30,061 nucleotides of DNA from Chlamydiales bacterium. GTDB taxonomy: Bacteria > Chlamydiota > Chlamydiia > Chlamydiales > FEN-1388. The translations under genes were made by a program, and so were the position numbers. The stretch lies in contig JAJFUY010000284.1 of the NCBI GenBank assembly GCA_021372185.1, forward strand, positions 1 through 30,061. The letters are read 5' to 3'. The notes beneath the pieces are model-generated. The model was not told the origin of the DNA and did not search any database. It saw only the letters and a program-made list of their open reading frames with translations. This document shows positions 1-7,965 of the stretch, in pieces. The number at the start of each line of letters is the position of its first letter. Position 1 is the first letter of the stretch.

Positions 1-1
1 A

Positions 2-82
2 CATACAATAGCCCCAAACTATAACTCAATTGGGAAAGCCCAAGTATTGAACGTTCGTGCAAGTTGTGGAAGTTATTGTTAA
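2..82 (+). CDS. possible 3' end of a truncated CDS
   Basis: The second forward frame is open from the left edge for 26 codons to a TAA at 80-82. The peptide contains APNYNSIGKAQVLNVRASCG and ends in Cys. No family is recognised, and 26 codons can be open by chance. Two facts favour a real gene end: the reading is not low-complexity, and two hairpins (108-125 and 183-204) follow before the convergent DUF378 gene, as expected for transcription stops. The start and most of the gene would lie to the left of the window. Confidence 0.25.
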   Translation, partial: HTIAPNYNSIGKAQVLNVRASCGSYC

Positions 83-107
83 ATCGGTGTGTGGTCGAAA
101 ATTAAGA

Positions 108-125
108 GCGGTAAAAAATTACCGC
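108..125. terminator. hairpin in convergent gap
   Basis: A perfect 7-bp inverted repeat, GCGGTAA and TTACCGC, with an AAAA loop. It lies between the possible gene end at 82 and the convergent DUF378 gene ending at 220. No long T tract follows on either strand, so a terminator role is plausible but not proven. Confidence 0.35.
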
Positions 126-182
126 ACTCCAGAAGCTTCGCTAGTAGTTATGGTATTATAATTCAAATGTCCAAACTCGAGT

Positions 183-204
183 GAGCCGAGTTAATACTCG
201 GCTC
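183..204. terminator. hairpin downstream of DUF378 gene
   Basis: A perfect 9-bp inverted repeat, GAGCCGAGT and ACTCGGCTC, around a 4-nt loop. It begins 16 nt beyond the stop codon of the minus-strand DUF378 gene and is GC-rich against an AT-rich background. The position suits a 3' end hairpin for one or both convergent genes. A clear run of T is missing. Confidence 0.45.
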
Positions 205-219
205 TTATCTGCAAGGAGA

Positions 220-480
220 TTAGGGCATTTTGTCGCCATCTCCACCTTCGTCATAATCACATGTTTTATCGCAGCATCTGCAGCCTCTAAAGAAGCCTAC
301 AAGTCCCACAAGACCCGCAAGACCCACTACGATATACACAACGTGAGAAATAACTGATCCCACACCAAATAGATAGGTTACTAAATTGAAATCTAAGAGA
401 CCCACTAGCCCCCAGTTAAGGGCACCAATGATGAGAAGAATACCAACGATTTTACATAAAACACAGCAGCGTTTTACCAT
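220..480 (-). CDS. DUF378 family small membrane protein
   Basis: An 86-residue protein of the DUF378 (YuzA-like) family, whose molecular function is unknown. The family signature is visible as ALNWGLVGLLDFNLVTYLFG at residues 19-38, followed by VVYIVVGLAGLVGL. There are two membrane segments, about residues 10-30 and 44-64. The N-terminus is basic and Cys-rich (KRCCVLC). The C-terminal tail is Cys-rich (GCRCCDKTC) and then acidic, which is less usual and could bind metal or form disulfides. The start is firmly set by an AGGAGG ribosome binding site 5-6 nt upstream of the ATG. The gene appears to stand alone, with a hairpin after its stop. Confidence 0.85.
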   Translation of the reverse strand: MVKRCCVLCKIVGILLIIGALNWGLVGLLDFNLVTYLFGVGSVISHVVYIVVGLAGLVGLVGFFRGCRCCDKTCDYDEGGDGDKMP

Positions 481-555
481 AAATTCCTCCTTTTGGCACT
501 AGGATAGTCCCCCCTACCCTTACCAATCTTATGTTACGAGATCCCAAGCGAATTG

Positions 556-2928
556 TCAATTAATTTGTTTAATCAGAGAGCAAAACTCGCCTTTTCCTAG
601 GCTTTTTGCTAATAAATAGAGGCCTTCAGTCAAAGGATACCCCTCTAAATTAGAGGGAAAAACATCTTCTAAGACTTGAGTAGGGGTTAAAGCTGACCCC
701 AATTTCCAAAAAAGCTCCATATCCTTTTGGGCCGATTTATAAACCTCGCCTAAACTTGTAAGCGAGGCCATTTCAGGCTCTGTAAGCTGGTTTTTTTTGG
801 TAAAATCAGTCAAAACAGCCTCTACATCAAGGGCAGCCAGCTGATTTTTTATGCGTAAAAATCTGTGATATTCTTCTTTTTCCAGGATGAAAAAATCATG
901 AACCTTCTTCCAAAACCTTGCTGCTACTTCCTGCTCACGCATTTCTTGGCAGGTCTGTTTAAGTGACATATACTGTTTATCAGGCCGAGTATAATTATCA
1001 TTCCAGGGAAGAGTAGTTGGAACATGCCGGCTTGTACTAGAAATAAAATATTCTGACAAATACAAGAGCAGCACGTAAGGCAAAGACTTTTTAAAGCAGG
1101 TATCAAGGCCAACAAAGAAATGAGTGGGAATAGCACGTTTTGGATAACGGCTTCCACAAAGATGGTATGCCGGCTGTAAAAAGGAATGGCCGCGGCTGAT
1201 AGTGATAAAGTTATTTTCTTCATTGCCCATGGGGACATTTATACAGAATTTAGGGCGTATTAATGACTCTGATATATCAGCCAGAGTTTGCACTGTAACC
1301 CACTCAGGAAAGAGTTTTTCATGATCCTTTCCTGCCAGAATATCAGACAAATTCCAAAACGATAAATTATACTTAGACCCTCGGCCATATTGATAGCCGC
1401 CGCAGCCTACAAGATCGTTTTGGCACTCTTTGGCGTACAAGGCGCATGTAAATATGTTGCTAAGAGAAACATACATGTCATCATCAACCATAAAAATAAA
1501 ATCGCCCATGCTGTTAGATGTTCCAAAAGTCGCTTTTTTCATAAATGTTGTTAAACTGCTTTGTGGTAACAGAAGAATTTCTGACACATCTTTGCAGCCG
1601 GCTCTAATTGCTTGCTGGATAACGCCCGTCAAAAAAAACTGGCAGTTTCTTGCTCCCCCAAAACCAAATGACCCGTTAGGTGCTGTCACGATAAGGTTTT
1701 TTACGCCCAGTTTAGTTGCAAGCGCTTCTGCTTCACTTTTAGATACATGGATAACATGACCATTTAGCTGGCTGATATAGTCACTATTTTTCTTATAGAG
1801 CGCATCTTCTGACTGATCAAACACCACTACGGGGTTTTTATTAAGCGGCGCAGCCAAAAATTTTTCCAGCGCAGTATATCCACCCAAAACAGACTGAAGA
1901 GCACATTCTTTTGATAAATCTTTCCCGCATGTGGCAATGCAAGTTGTAAAAAGGCTCACACCATCTTGGTAGACCGATTTTTTGTGAATGGTAGCTTCAA
2001 GATGTGATATAATATTGAATACAAAAGAGAGTATAGAGCGCAGCTCCTCATTCCGCATTGACAAAAGCGTTAAAGACAAGCCTTGCATACCTGAGAGCAG
2101 CTTTAGCAAATTTTGCACTTTTGCGACAATACAGGAATTTTCATTTATAGCCTGATGATATATTGTAGGATAGGCTTTTAGTCCAAATATCTTTGCAAAC
2201 ACACCAAAGTCTTCTTCAGTATATTTGTAAGCATAAAAAGGCTCAAAGCCTTTCAATGATAACTGCTGCTGCACCTTGACGCTTTGTCTTTGATTTTCAG
2301 TTTCGGCTGCTGCAAAAATACCTTCAAAAAGGTGGTGCATGGATATGTGCAGCACATCGACAAGCTCATGAAAAGAGGTATACAATTCCTTCGTTTTGGC
2401 AATGGCATGATCTTTGACTTGTCTGTCATCTAAGGTCTCTGCAAGTACGTCAGCATCATAGTAATGGCTCTTTAAACCAGCTATCAATGACTGAAAGCGA
2501 CTGTCAAACTCTTTTATACACCTGAACGTACCCTCTCGAGGCTGTTTAAACAAAAACGATAAGAATTGAAGAGACTTTTTTTCTGGATAGGATTGTATAA
2601 TGCCTTTTACAGATAGATGAAGAGCGAGTATTTGCACAACTAAAAATTCAAAACAGCCTACATACACTGCTGGATTAATATCAGAATAGTATAACCCGTA
2701 CAAAATCTCAGTCACAAGAGTTTGAGAGGCGTCATCACCTATTGCATGTTTTTTTAAAAAGTCAGCCAGATCAAAATCAAAGAGCTCACTGATTACAGCA
2801 ACACCAGTTACTTGAATTGGCAAGTGAAAACAGTCTACAAGCGCATCTGTCAGACCCTTTAACACATCAGGCTGTTTAGCAGTATTACAACCTTTAAAGG
2901 ACGCCAAAATGCTTTTAATCACCCTCAA
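556..2928 (-). CDS. large glycosyltransferase-like (GT-A fold) protein
   Basis: A protein of about 790 residues. Residues 365-610 look like a GT-A glycosyltransferase core: a VVVFDQSED strand, then FGFGGARN (421-428, the GxARN element of family-2-like transferases), then FIFMVDDDMYV with a DDD metal and nucleotide-sugar motif at 482-484. Residues 1-360 are largely helical with no recognised domain and no clear transmembrane segment. The C-terminal 170 residues are also mostly helical. Donor and acceptor are unknown. It is the last gene of a lemA-htpX run and overlaps the htpX 3' end by 14 nt, so it is probably translationally coupled. The start is TTG at 2928 or GTG at 2922; neither has a clean ribosome binding site. 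Confidence 0.55.
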   Translation of the reverse strand: MRVIKSILASFKGCNTAKQPDVLKGLTDALVDCFHLPIQVTGVAVISELFDFDLADFLKKHAIGDDASQTLVTEILYGLYYSDINPAVYVGCFEFLVVQILALHLSVKGIIQSYPEKKSLQFLSFLFKQPREGTFRCIKEFDSRFQSLIAGLKSHYYDADVLAETLDDRQVKDHAIAKTKELYTSFHELVDVLHISMHHLFEGIFAAAETENQRQSVKVQQQLSLKGFEPFYAYKYTEEDFGVFAKIFGLKAYPTIYHQAINENSCIVAKVQNLLKLLSGMQGLSLTLLSMRNEELRSILSFVFNIISHLEATIHKKSVYQDGVSLFTTCIATCGKDLSKECALQSVLGGYTALEKFLAAPLNKNPVVVFDQSEDALYKKNSDYISQLNGHVIHVSKSEAEALATKLGVKNLIVTAPNGSFGFGGARNCQFFLTGVIQQAIRAGCKDVSEILLLPQSSLTTFMKKATFGTSNSMGDFIFMVDDDMYVSLSNIFTCALYAKECQNDLVGCGGYQYGRGSKYNLSFWNLSDILAGKDHEKLFPEWVTVQTLADISESLIRPKFCINVPMGNEENNFITISRGHSFLQPAYHLCGSRYPKRAIPTHFFVGLDTCFKKSLPYVLLLYLSEYFISSTSRHVPTTLPWNDNYTRPDKQYMSLKQTCQEMREQEVAARFWKKVHDFFILEKEEYHRFLRIKNQLAALDVEAVLTDFTKKNQLTEPEMASLTSLGEVYKSAQKDMELFWKLGSALTPTQVLEDVFPSNLEGYPLTEGLYLLAKSLGKGEFCSLIKQIN

Positions 2929-3847
2929 TTGCCTTTATGCGCTTATTTATTGGTGGGTGTGTGGCAAAAAGTGAAGAGAGCGTGCCATGATCATCTAAAT
3001 ACAGGTGTGAGTAGGCCATACCAGCTTGAGGCATGTCTTTGACTGACTGATTTTCAATCTTTAAAAGTGCTCCTATAAGACCTTGAGGGTTACGTGTATA
3101 CTGAACTGAGGATGCATCGGCTAAATACTCACGCTGGCGGCTTACAGCAGCTTTTAAGATGGATCCAAACAACCAAGCAAATGCACCGGCACATAAAAAA
3201 AGAAAGGCTGCAAGTAATACAGGATTTTGCCCCTTACTATCAGATCTTCTACCGCCTGAAAACTGGAGCATTCGTAAGGCTAAGTATAAAATGCAATAAA
3301 AGCCCATGAGCATAGCTGCAAGGCGTAAACCAATTAACATATCCCCATTAGCAATATGACCAAATTCATGCGCTACTACACCTTGCATTTCATCGCGTGA
3401 TAATAGCTCAAGAGCACCAGTTGTTACAGCAATTACAGCATCATCTGTTTTAAGTCCTGCTGCAAAGGCATTTATCTGATCTGCATCAATAATATACACT
3501 TGAGGCACAGGTAGGGATGAGGCAAGTGCACACTCTTCTACAATATTGAGCAGTTGTGCTTCTTTTGGGACTGCAGGATCAGCCAGTCGCCCATCCATAG
3601 ATTCTGCTACATAGGCTCCCCCTGATGATAAAAAACAGGTGTACTGCACAAAGGAAGCTATAAACGTAATAGCCATAAACAAAAGACCAAAAATAGGCAC
3701 CGTAGTATCAAATGGGTCTTCAGACCAGTAGCGCATGCCAAACTCTAAAACACCCGCTGCCACTATGGTAAGAGCCACAAAAAGGCAGAGATAAAGAGTA
3801 GTGCGTCGTCGGGCTTTACGCTTTGCTTCCCAAAAATTCATCACCAT
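2915..3847 (-). CDS. htpX: HtpX-like M48 membrane zinc metalloprotease
   Basis: A membrane-bound endopeptidase of family M48B, which degrades damaged membrane proteins in homologues. The zinc motif HEFGH is at residues 160-164, followed by ANGDM. A downstream REYLADASSVQYTRNP segment carries the expected third-ligand region (E and D). Hydrophobic helices lie at about 17-36 and 50-72 before the catalytic domain, with two more at about 172-192 and 210-232, giving the usual HtpX topology. The length of 310 residues is typical. The ATG follows directly on the lemA TAA; a second in-frame ATG two codons on is also possible. LemA and HtpX are neighbours in many bacteria, which supports both calls. 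Confidence 0.93.
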   Translation of the reverse strand: MVMNFWEAKRKARRRTTLYLCLFVALTIVAAGVLEFGMRYWSEDPFDTTVPIFGLLFMAITFIASFVQYTCFLSSGGAYVAESMDGRLADPAVPKEAQLLNIVEECALASSLPVPQVYIIDADQINAFAAGLKTDDAVIAVTTGALELLSRDEMQGVVAHEFGHIANGDMLIGLRLAAMLMGFYCILYLALRMLQFSGGRRSDSKGQNPVLLAAFLFLCAGAFAWLFGSILKAAVSRQREYLADASSVQYTRNPQGLIGALLKIENQSVKDMPQAGMAYSHLYLDDHGTLSSLFATHPPINKRIKAIEGD

Positions 3848-4438
3848 TTAAAATGATACCTTCACAGCTTTTTTCGCTTCTTGATCATCAATTTGATACT
3901 GATCTGCCGGATGGTGGCCAAAAGCGGATGCCATAAGCACTGCAGGAAAGGTCTGCTGAGCTGTGTTATATGAAAGCACTTGGTCGTTATAGGCCTGTCT
4001 TGCAAAGGCAATTTTGTTTTCTGTTGAGCTAAGTTCTTCTTGAAGGCGCGCCATATTCTCACTGGCCTTAAGCTGTGGGTAATTTTCAGCTAACGCAAAT
4101 ACATTTGTCATGGCACCTTTTAATGCCGCTTCTGCGCCAATTACAGGCTGTAGTGAGCTTTCTGTAGGGCCACCATTTTTTTGCAAAGCTGTAAGAGCAG
4201 CCGATGCCTGATTACGCGCTTGAACTACAGCCTCAAGAGTCCCCTTTTCATAGCCCATGTATCCCTTTACTGTTTCGATTAAATTAGGGATCAGGTCATA
4301 GCGTCGCTGAAGCTGCACATCAATTTGGCTCCAGGCGTTTTTTACCTGGTTTCGCGCCATAACAAGGTTGTTATAAATCCCAATAGCAAAAATGACGAGT
4401 AACGCCAAAATGCCACCAATAATAATTAAGCTACTCAT
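3848..4438 (-). CDS. lemA: LemA family membrane protein
   Basis: LemA proteins have one N-terminal membrane helix followed by a long extracytoplasmic helical domain; their function is poorly defined. Here residues 1-25 form the helix (LIIIGGILALLVIFAIG). The family hallmark follows: NNLVMARNQVKNAWSQIDVQ, then RRYDLIPNLIETVKGY. Length is about 196 residues, normal for the family. The start is placed at ATG 4436-4438 because AAGGAGG lies 7 nt upstream; the TTG two codons earlier (4444) is too close to that site. The htpX start codon abuts the stop codon, so the two genes form one transcript with the glycosyltransferase-like gene. Confidence 0.93.
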   Translation of the reverse strand: MSSLIIIGGILALLVIFAIGIYNNLVMARNQVKNAWSQIDVQLQRRYDLIPNLIETVKGYMGYEKGTLEAVVQARNQASAALTALQKNGGPTESSLQPVIGAEAALKGAMTNVFALAENYPQLKASENMARLQEELSSTENKIAFARQAYNDQVLSYNTAQQTFPAVLMASAFGHHPADQYQIDDQEAKKAVKVSF

Positions 4439-4447
4439 AAACAAGCC

Positions 4448-4454
4448 TCCTTAG
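4448..4454 (-). promoter_or_regulatory. ribosome binding site of lemA
   Basis: AAGGAGG on the minus strand with a 7-nt spacer to ATG 4438. It decides between that ATG and the TTG at 4444, which would leave only about 1-2 nt of spacing. Confidence 0.8.
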
Positions 4455-4518
4455 CCATTAAATTTTTAGTTAACCCACCTATGCCACAACGGGCCTAAAA
4501 ATACAAAATACAATTTTT

Positions 4519-4630
4519 AACACAGAGTCACAGAGGAACACAGAGAAAAATGCACCCTAGCCATAAAATATAAGCATTTCATTCATCGCGAAGCGGATTT
4601 TTCTCCGTGCTTCTCTGTGACTCTGGTGTT
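4519..4630. repeat. long imperfect inverted repeat of the ACACAGAG type
   Basis: The left arm (4519-4551) reads AACACAGAGTCACAGAGGAA and onward. The right arm (4597-4630) is its reverse complement with one indel and about three mismatches. The arms are about 33 nt around a 45-nt centre. Within the arm the unit CACAGAG recurs three times, so it is also a short tandem repeat. It sits between the divergent lemA and coiled-coil genes, in the 255-bp region that must hold both promoters. No coding content is seen in this gap. It may be a mobile palindromic element or an RNA hairpin. Confidence 0.85.
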
Positions 4631-4693
4631 AGTAAATTGCTTGACTTTATCCCTAATAATCTTTATAATTATATTTTAAATTTGGAGATTACT

Positions 4694-5191
4694 ATGGCTT
4701 TTCGCTTTTCTTTAGTGGAGCTTTATTTACAGAATAGACTTGAAACGCATCGCCAAGAAGTGGCTCATAAAGAGACGCTCTTAGAGCTGAAAGAAAAACG
4801 TGCCAAAATTTCTCAAGAAATTGACTCGCTTGTAAAAGATCACCCGTGTTGCCTGTACCATTCGCTCTCAAGCGCCGGGCAACAACATGATGCTCTAATG
4901 GAGCAATTTAACAGCCTTTCACAGCAAATTAACCAAATTTCTTATAAATTAAACGTGATTGGCAATGTAAAAGAAGTAGAGACTGCGATGAAGCTGTCAG
5001 GCGATGACATTGCTAAAACCCCATACCATCACCTTACAAAGTATAAATCTTCTCTTAAGCGTTATCAAGCTGCTTTAAGTTCTTGTTCATACTCACTTAT
5101 CTCAAACCGCCCAAGCCTAACAAATGCACTTGGCGCCCTCAAGCAGCAAATTCAGGCTGTTGATACGAGATTGTTACAGGTAAGCTCTTAA
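4694..5191 (+). CDS. coiled-coil hypothetical protein
   Basis: A 165-residue protein with no recognised family. It starts MAFRFSLVELYLQNRLETHR and is almost wholly alpha-helical and charged. Heptad-like stretches suggest coiled coils at about residues 10-45 (QEVAHKETLLELKEKRAKIS) and 65-90 (LMEQFNSLSQQINQISYKL). It has no signal peptide or membrane segment. The start is ATG 4694 because GGAG lies 6 nt upstream; an open extension to GTG 4607 runs back into the inverted repeat and is rejected. It is transcribed divergently from lemA and ends 20 nt before a strong terminator hairpin. Function unknown. Confidence 0.7.
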   Translation: MAFRFSLVELYLQNRLETHRQEVAHKETLLELKEKRAKISQEIDSLVKDHPCCLYHSLSSAGQQHDALMEQFNSLSQQINQISYKLNVIGNVKEVETAMKLSGDDIAKTPYHHLTKYKSSLKRYQAALSSCSYSLISNRPSLTNALGALKQQIQAVDTRLLQVSS

Positions 5192-5210
5192 TAAGAATAC
5201 AAAAAATATT

Positions 5211-5305
5211 AACAGGATCTAGCAGGATCTGGCAGGATAATACAAAAATATAGAGATGGTTTTTGTATTATCCTGCCAGATCCTGCCAGATCCTGTTATT
5301 TTTTT
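5211..5305. terminator. 38-bp-arm bidirectional terminator and repeat
   Basis: The arms at 5211-5248 and 5260-5297 are complementary over 38 nt with one mismatch, around an 11-nt loop. Each arm is built of near-identical 11-nt units (CAGGATCTGG core, three GGAT steps). The right arm is followed by a T-rich run (ATTTTTTTC) on the plus strand, and the left arm is followed by ATATTTTTTG on the minus strand. It therefore looks like a two-way factor-independent terminator between the convergent coiled-coil gene and potD. Arms this long and internally repeated are unusual for a simple terminator. Confidence 0.85.
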
Positions 5306-5306
5306 C

Positions 5307-6329
5307 TTATTTTGCAGCTTTTACTTCGTCCCACACCCTGTTATAAGCCGCATTTACGCTTCCCAAATCATGAATAAGCTCTAGCTTTTGTAAGGTTTCA
5401 TCTACTAAGAAGCTCTTGAACATCTTTTGTAGGCGTGGATCAACCTGTGGCAGAGCCTCAACATTGGGGCAAAAAAAGCAAGTAAAGTTCATGTTGACAG
5501 CAGCCACTTGCGGATCATACAGGTAGTTGATAAACTCGTGTGCAAGCGCTACTTTTTGGGCATTTTTGGGGATTACCAAAAAGTCAATCGTAGTGGTGGT
5601 GCCCTCAAGTGGTATACCAAAGTCAACAGATTCATTTTCTTGCATTACCTGCAAAATGTCACCACTATAGCCCTGTACAACAATATACTCGCCGCTAGCA
5701 ATACCATTTTTGTACTGCTCACTTTCAAATTTAGCTAATTGCCCTTTCCAGGCTATGAGCTGGGTCTGAGCACGGGCAAGCTCATCGAGTTTTGTGGTAT
5801 TAGCACTATACCCTTTATATTTTAAGGCAGCACCTATGGCCTCACGAGGGTCATTCAGCATAGTCATGCGACCTTTAAGGGTGTCACTTGCAAAGACTGA
5901 CCATGAAGGGTCAAAATCTGTTAAACGATCAGTTCGCCAAGCAAGTCCTGTTGTAGTCATCATGTAGGGTACACCAATACGAAGTGCGTCTTTTCCAACA
6001 AGCGCCTGAATTTCTGGAGATAAATGGCGTAAATTTGGCAGTGCCTCTTTATTAATAGGCTGTAGCATATCAGCTTGCTGCATAACCTCTAAAAAGTAGT
6101 TACTGGGCACTAAGATATCGTAGCCACCTGTTCCGCCCAAACGTAGTTTTGCAAACATGGATTCATTTGATTCAAACGTATCAATCACCACCACGCAGTC
6201 ATGTTCTTTTTCAAACTGCTCCACAATTTCTGGCTTTATATAATCGGCCCAAGAGTAGATATGAAGTTCTGGTTTTTTAGACCCGCATGCAGTGCATAAA
6301 AGCAGCAATACAAGAAGTAAATAGTTCAT
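5307..6329 (-). CDS. potD: PotD-like spermidine/putrescine-binding lipoprotein
   Basis: The periplasmic substrate-binding component of a polyamine ABC importer. The N-terminus is a short lipoprotein signal (MNYLLLVLLLLCTAC, Cys at 15), so the mature protein is probably lipid-anchored. The binding-protein fold starts with LHIYSWADYIKPEIVEQF, the characteristic opening of PotD/PotF proteins. YDILVPSNY and NDPREAIGAALK are further family segments. A length of 340 residues is standard. Its start overlaps the potC stop by 4 nt, and it is the last gene of potABCD, followed by the terminator at 5211-5305. The exact polyamine cannot be decided by eye. Confidence 0.92.
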   Translation of the reverse strand: MNYLLLVLLLLCTACGSKKPELHIYSWADYIKPEIVEQFEKEHDCVVVIDTFESNESMFAKLRLGGTGGYDILVPSNYFLEVMQQADMLQPINKEALPNLRHLSPEIQALVGKDALRIGVPYMMTTTGLAWRTDRLTDFDPSWSVFASDTLKGRMTMLNDPREAIGAALKYKGYSANTTKLDELARAQTQLIAWKGQLAKFESEQYKNGIASGEYIVVQGYSGDILQVMQENESVDFGIPLEGTTTTIDFLVIPKNAQKVALAHEFINYLYDPQVAAVNMNFTCFFCPNVEALPQVDPRLQKMFKSFLVDETLQKLELIHDLGSVNAAYNRVWDEVKAAK

Positions 6330-7093
6330 TTTTTCTCACTTAGATGGTGGCTAAACCATACAATACAGAACGTTACAACAATTAAAATAGTAGATAAGGC
6401 ATTTATAAGTGGCGGTGAGCCAAATTTAATCATGCCATACACATAAATAGGCAGCGTGGTAACTCCAGGGCCCACAATAAAGAAGGTAATTACAAAGTCA
6501 TCAATAGACAAAGTAAAGGCTAAAAGGGCTCCTGCTATAATTGCAGGCGATAAGTAGGGAATCATCACCCTTGTAAACACATGCCAGGAGTTTGCCCCAA
6601 GGTCGTAAGCCGCTTCTACAAGTGCATGGTCAAAGTTTTGCAGGCGCGCTCGCACAAGCATAGTGACATAGCTTATGCAAAAGGTCGTATGGGCAATAAA
6701 CACAGTAAACAGCCCCAGCGGCCACTGTAAAGAGACAAAAAAGAGCAGCAGGCTGACGCCCATTAAAATATCAGGAATAATTAACGGTATGTAGATAAGT
6801 GCATAGTGCGTTTTCTGGATGTAGGATTTGTATTTATACAGCGATAAGGCCGCAAGCGTACCCAACACCGTTGCCACAATCGTAGAACAGCTCGCAATAA
6901 GTAAGGAGTTTGTAAGAGCTGACCAGATAGCTCTTTCATTCCACAACTTTTCATACCATTTGAGTGAAAAACCTGTCCACACCCCGCCAAAGCGAGATTC
7001 ATTAAATGAATTGGCAATAAGCACAACGATAGGAAGATACAGAAAAAACAGAACACCTGCAGCAAGTAGTAGCGATACACGGTTTGATTTCAT
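6326..7093 (-). CDS. potC: PotC-like polyamine ABC transporter permease
   Basis: An inner-membrane permease of the spermidine/putrescine importer, 255 residues. About six transmembrane helices are visible, the first at residues 8-27. The cytoplasmic EAA loop, which docks to the ATPase, reads EAAYDLGANSWHVFTRVMIP. SIDDFVITFFIVGPGVTTLP is a hallmark of PotC-type permeases. The gene overlaps potB by 4 nt and potD by 4 nt, so the operon is translationally coupled. Confidence 0.93.
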   Translation of the reverse strand: MKSNRVSLLLAAGVLFFLYLPIVVLIANSFNESRFGGVWTGFSLKWYEKLWNERAIWSALTNSLLIASCSTIVATVLGTLAALSLYKYKSYIQKTHYALIYIPLIIPDILMGVSLLLFFVSLQWPLGLFTVFIAHTTFCISYVTMLVRARLQNFDHALVEAAYDLGANSWHVFTRVMIPYLSPAIIAGALLAFTLSIDDFVITFFIVGPGVTTLPIYVYGMIKFGSPPLINALSTILIVVTFCIVWFSHHLSEKK

Positions 7094-7965
7094 GCAAGAC
7101 CTCGCTGTTTTTCACCCCGAGCATGTAAATAAGCTGATAAGGCAATAGGAAGCAACACCACAAGTGATAACACGCTTGATAAGGCACTTGCCTGAGGTAA
7201 ATTACGGTCGATAAATATGCGCTGGGCAATTTTATTGCCTATCATCTCACTTGTTGTTCCCCCCACAACATCGGGAATAACGTATGCACCAATAGCGGGA
7301 ATAAATACAAGAACTGCAGCGGTAACTATTCCCCTACGTATACCTGGAACAAAGATTTTAAAAAATGCGTAACGCTCTGATGCACCCAAATCTCTTGCCG
7401 CCTCAATAAGGTTATAGTTAAATTTTACTGACTGGGCATAAATGGGCAAAATGGCAAATGGCAAATATGAGTAAATCATCACAATAAGCACTGTGCCAAG
7501 GTTGTAGAGCAAAAATGTATCAGCATCAATGATGTGTAAAAAAGTAAGGGTTTTACGCAGTACGCCTTCTGGGTGTAGTAGCGTTTTCCAGGCAAAGATA
7601 CGCACCAAAAAACTACTCCAAAAAGGCATAATGACTAAGAGTAAAAAGAGCTTTTGCACCTTTTCTGAGGCTCTTGCCAAATAATATCCAAGCGGAAGCG
7701 ATACTGACAAGCACACTATAGTTGTCAGAGTGCTGAGCCAAATGGTACGCCAAAAAATGGCTCCATATTCCGGCCCAAAAACTGAGGTAAAAGTGGCATC
7801 TGTCCAGCCTATTCCTACCCCTAAAATGGGGTCAAAGGGCTTAAAGGCATACGCAAAAACAAGGAGTGTGGGAATAAGAAAAAAAACCGCTAGCCAGCCA
7901 AAAGAGGGCAGCGTAAGGCCAATTTCTTTTAAGTAAGGCTTTAAAAAATGACGCAAGCTCTTCAT
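7090..7965 (-). CDS. potB: PotB-like polyamine ABC transporter permease
   Basis: The second inner-membrane permease of the polyamine importer, 291 residues with about six helices. The first helix is at about 21-41. The EAA loop reads EAARDLGASERYAFFKIFVP, and IPAIGAYVIPDVVGGTTSEM is typical of PotB. It overlaps potA (upstream) by 4 nt and potC by 4 nt. It would form the heterodimeric channel with PotC. Confidence 0.93.
   Translation of the reverse strand: MKSLRHFLKPYLKEIGLTLPSFGWLAVFFLIPTLLVFAYAFKPFDPILGVGIGWTDATFTSVFGPEYGAIFWRTIWLSTLTTIVCLSVSLPLGYYLARASEKVQKLFLLLVIMPFWSSFLVRIFAWKTLLHPEGVLRKTLTFLHIIDADTFLLYNLGTVLIVMIYSYLPFAILPIYAQSVKFNYNLIEAARDLGASERYAFFKIFVPGIRRGIVTAAVLVFIPAIGAYVIPDVVGGTTSEMIGNKIAQRIFIDRNLPQASALSSVLSLVVLLPIALSAYLHARGEKQRGLA

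Noticed and set aside
1..219. Small structured RNA at the left edge
   Set aside because: Two hairpins are present, but they fit simple 3' ends of convergent genes, and no known RNA family could be recognised.
4607..4693. N-terminal extension of the coiled-coil gene to GTG 4607
   Set aside because: The start would lie inside the inverted repeat without a ribosome binding site, while ATG 4694 has GGAG at good spacing.
5211..5297. Tandem short repeats resembling a tiny CRISPR array
   Set aside because: The units are 11 nt, directly adjacent and arranged as two complementary arms; there are no spacers and no cas genes. It is a hairpin.
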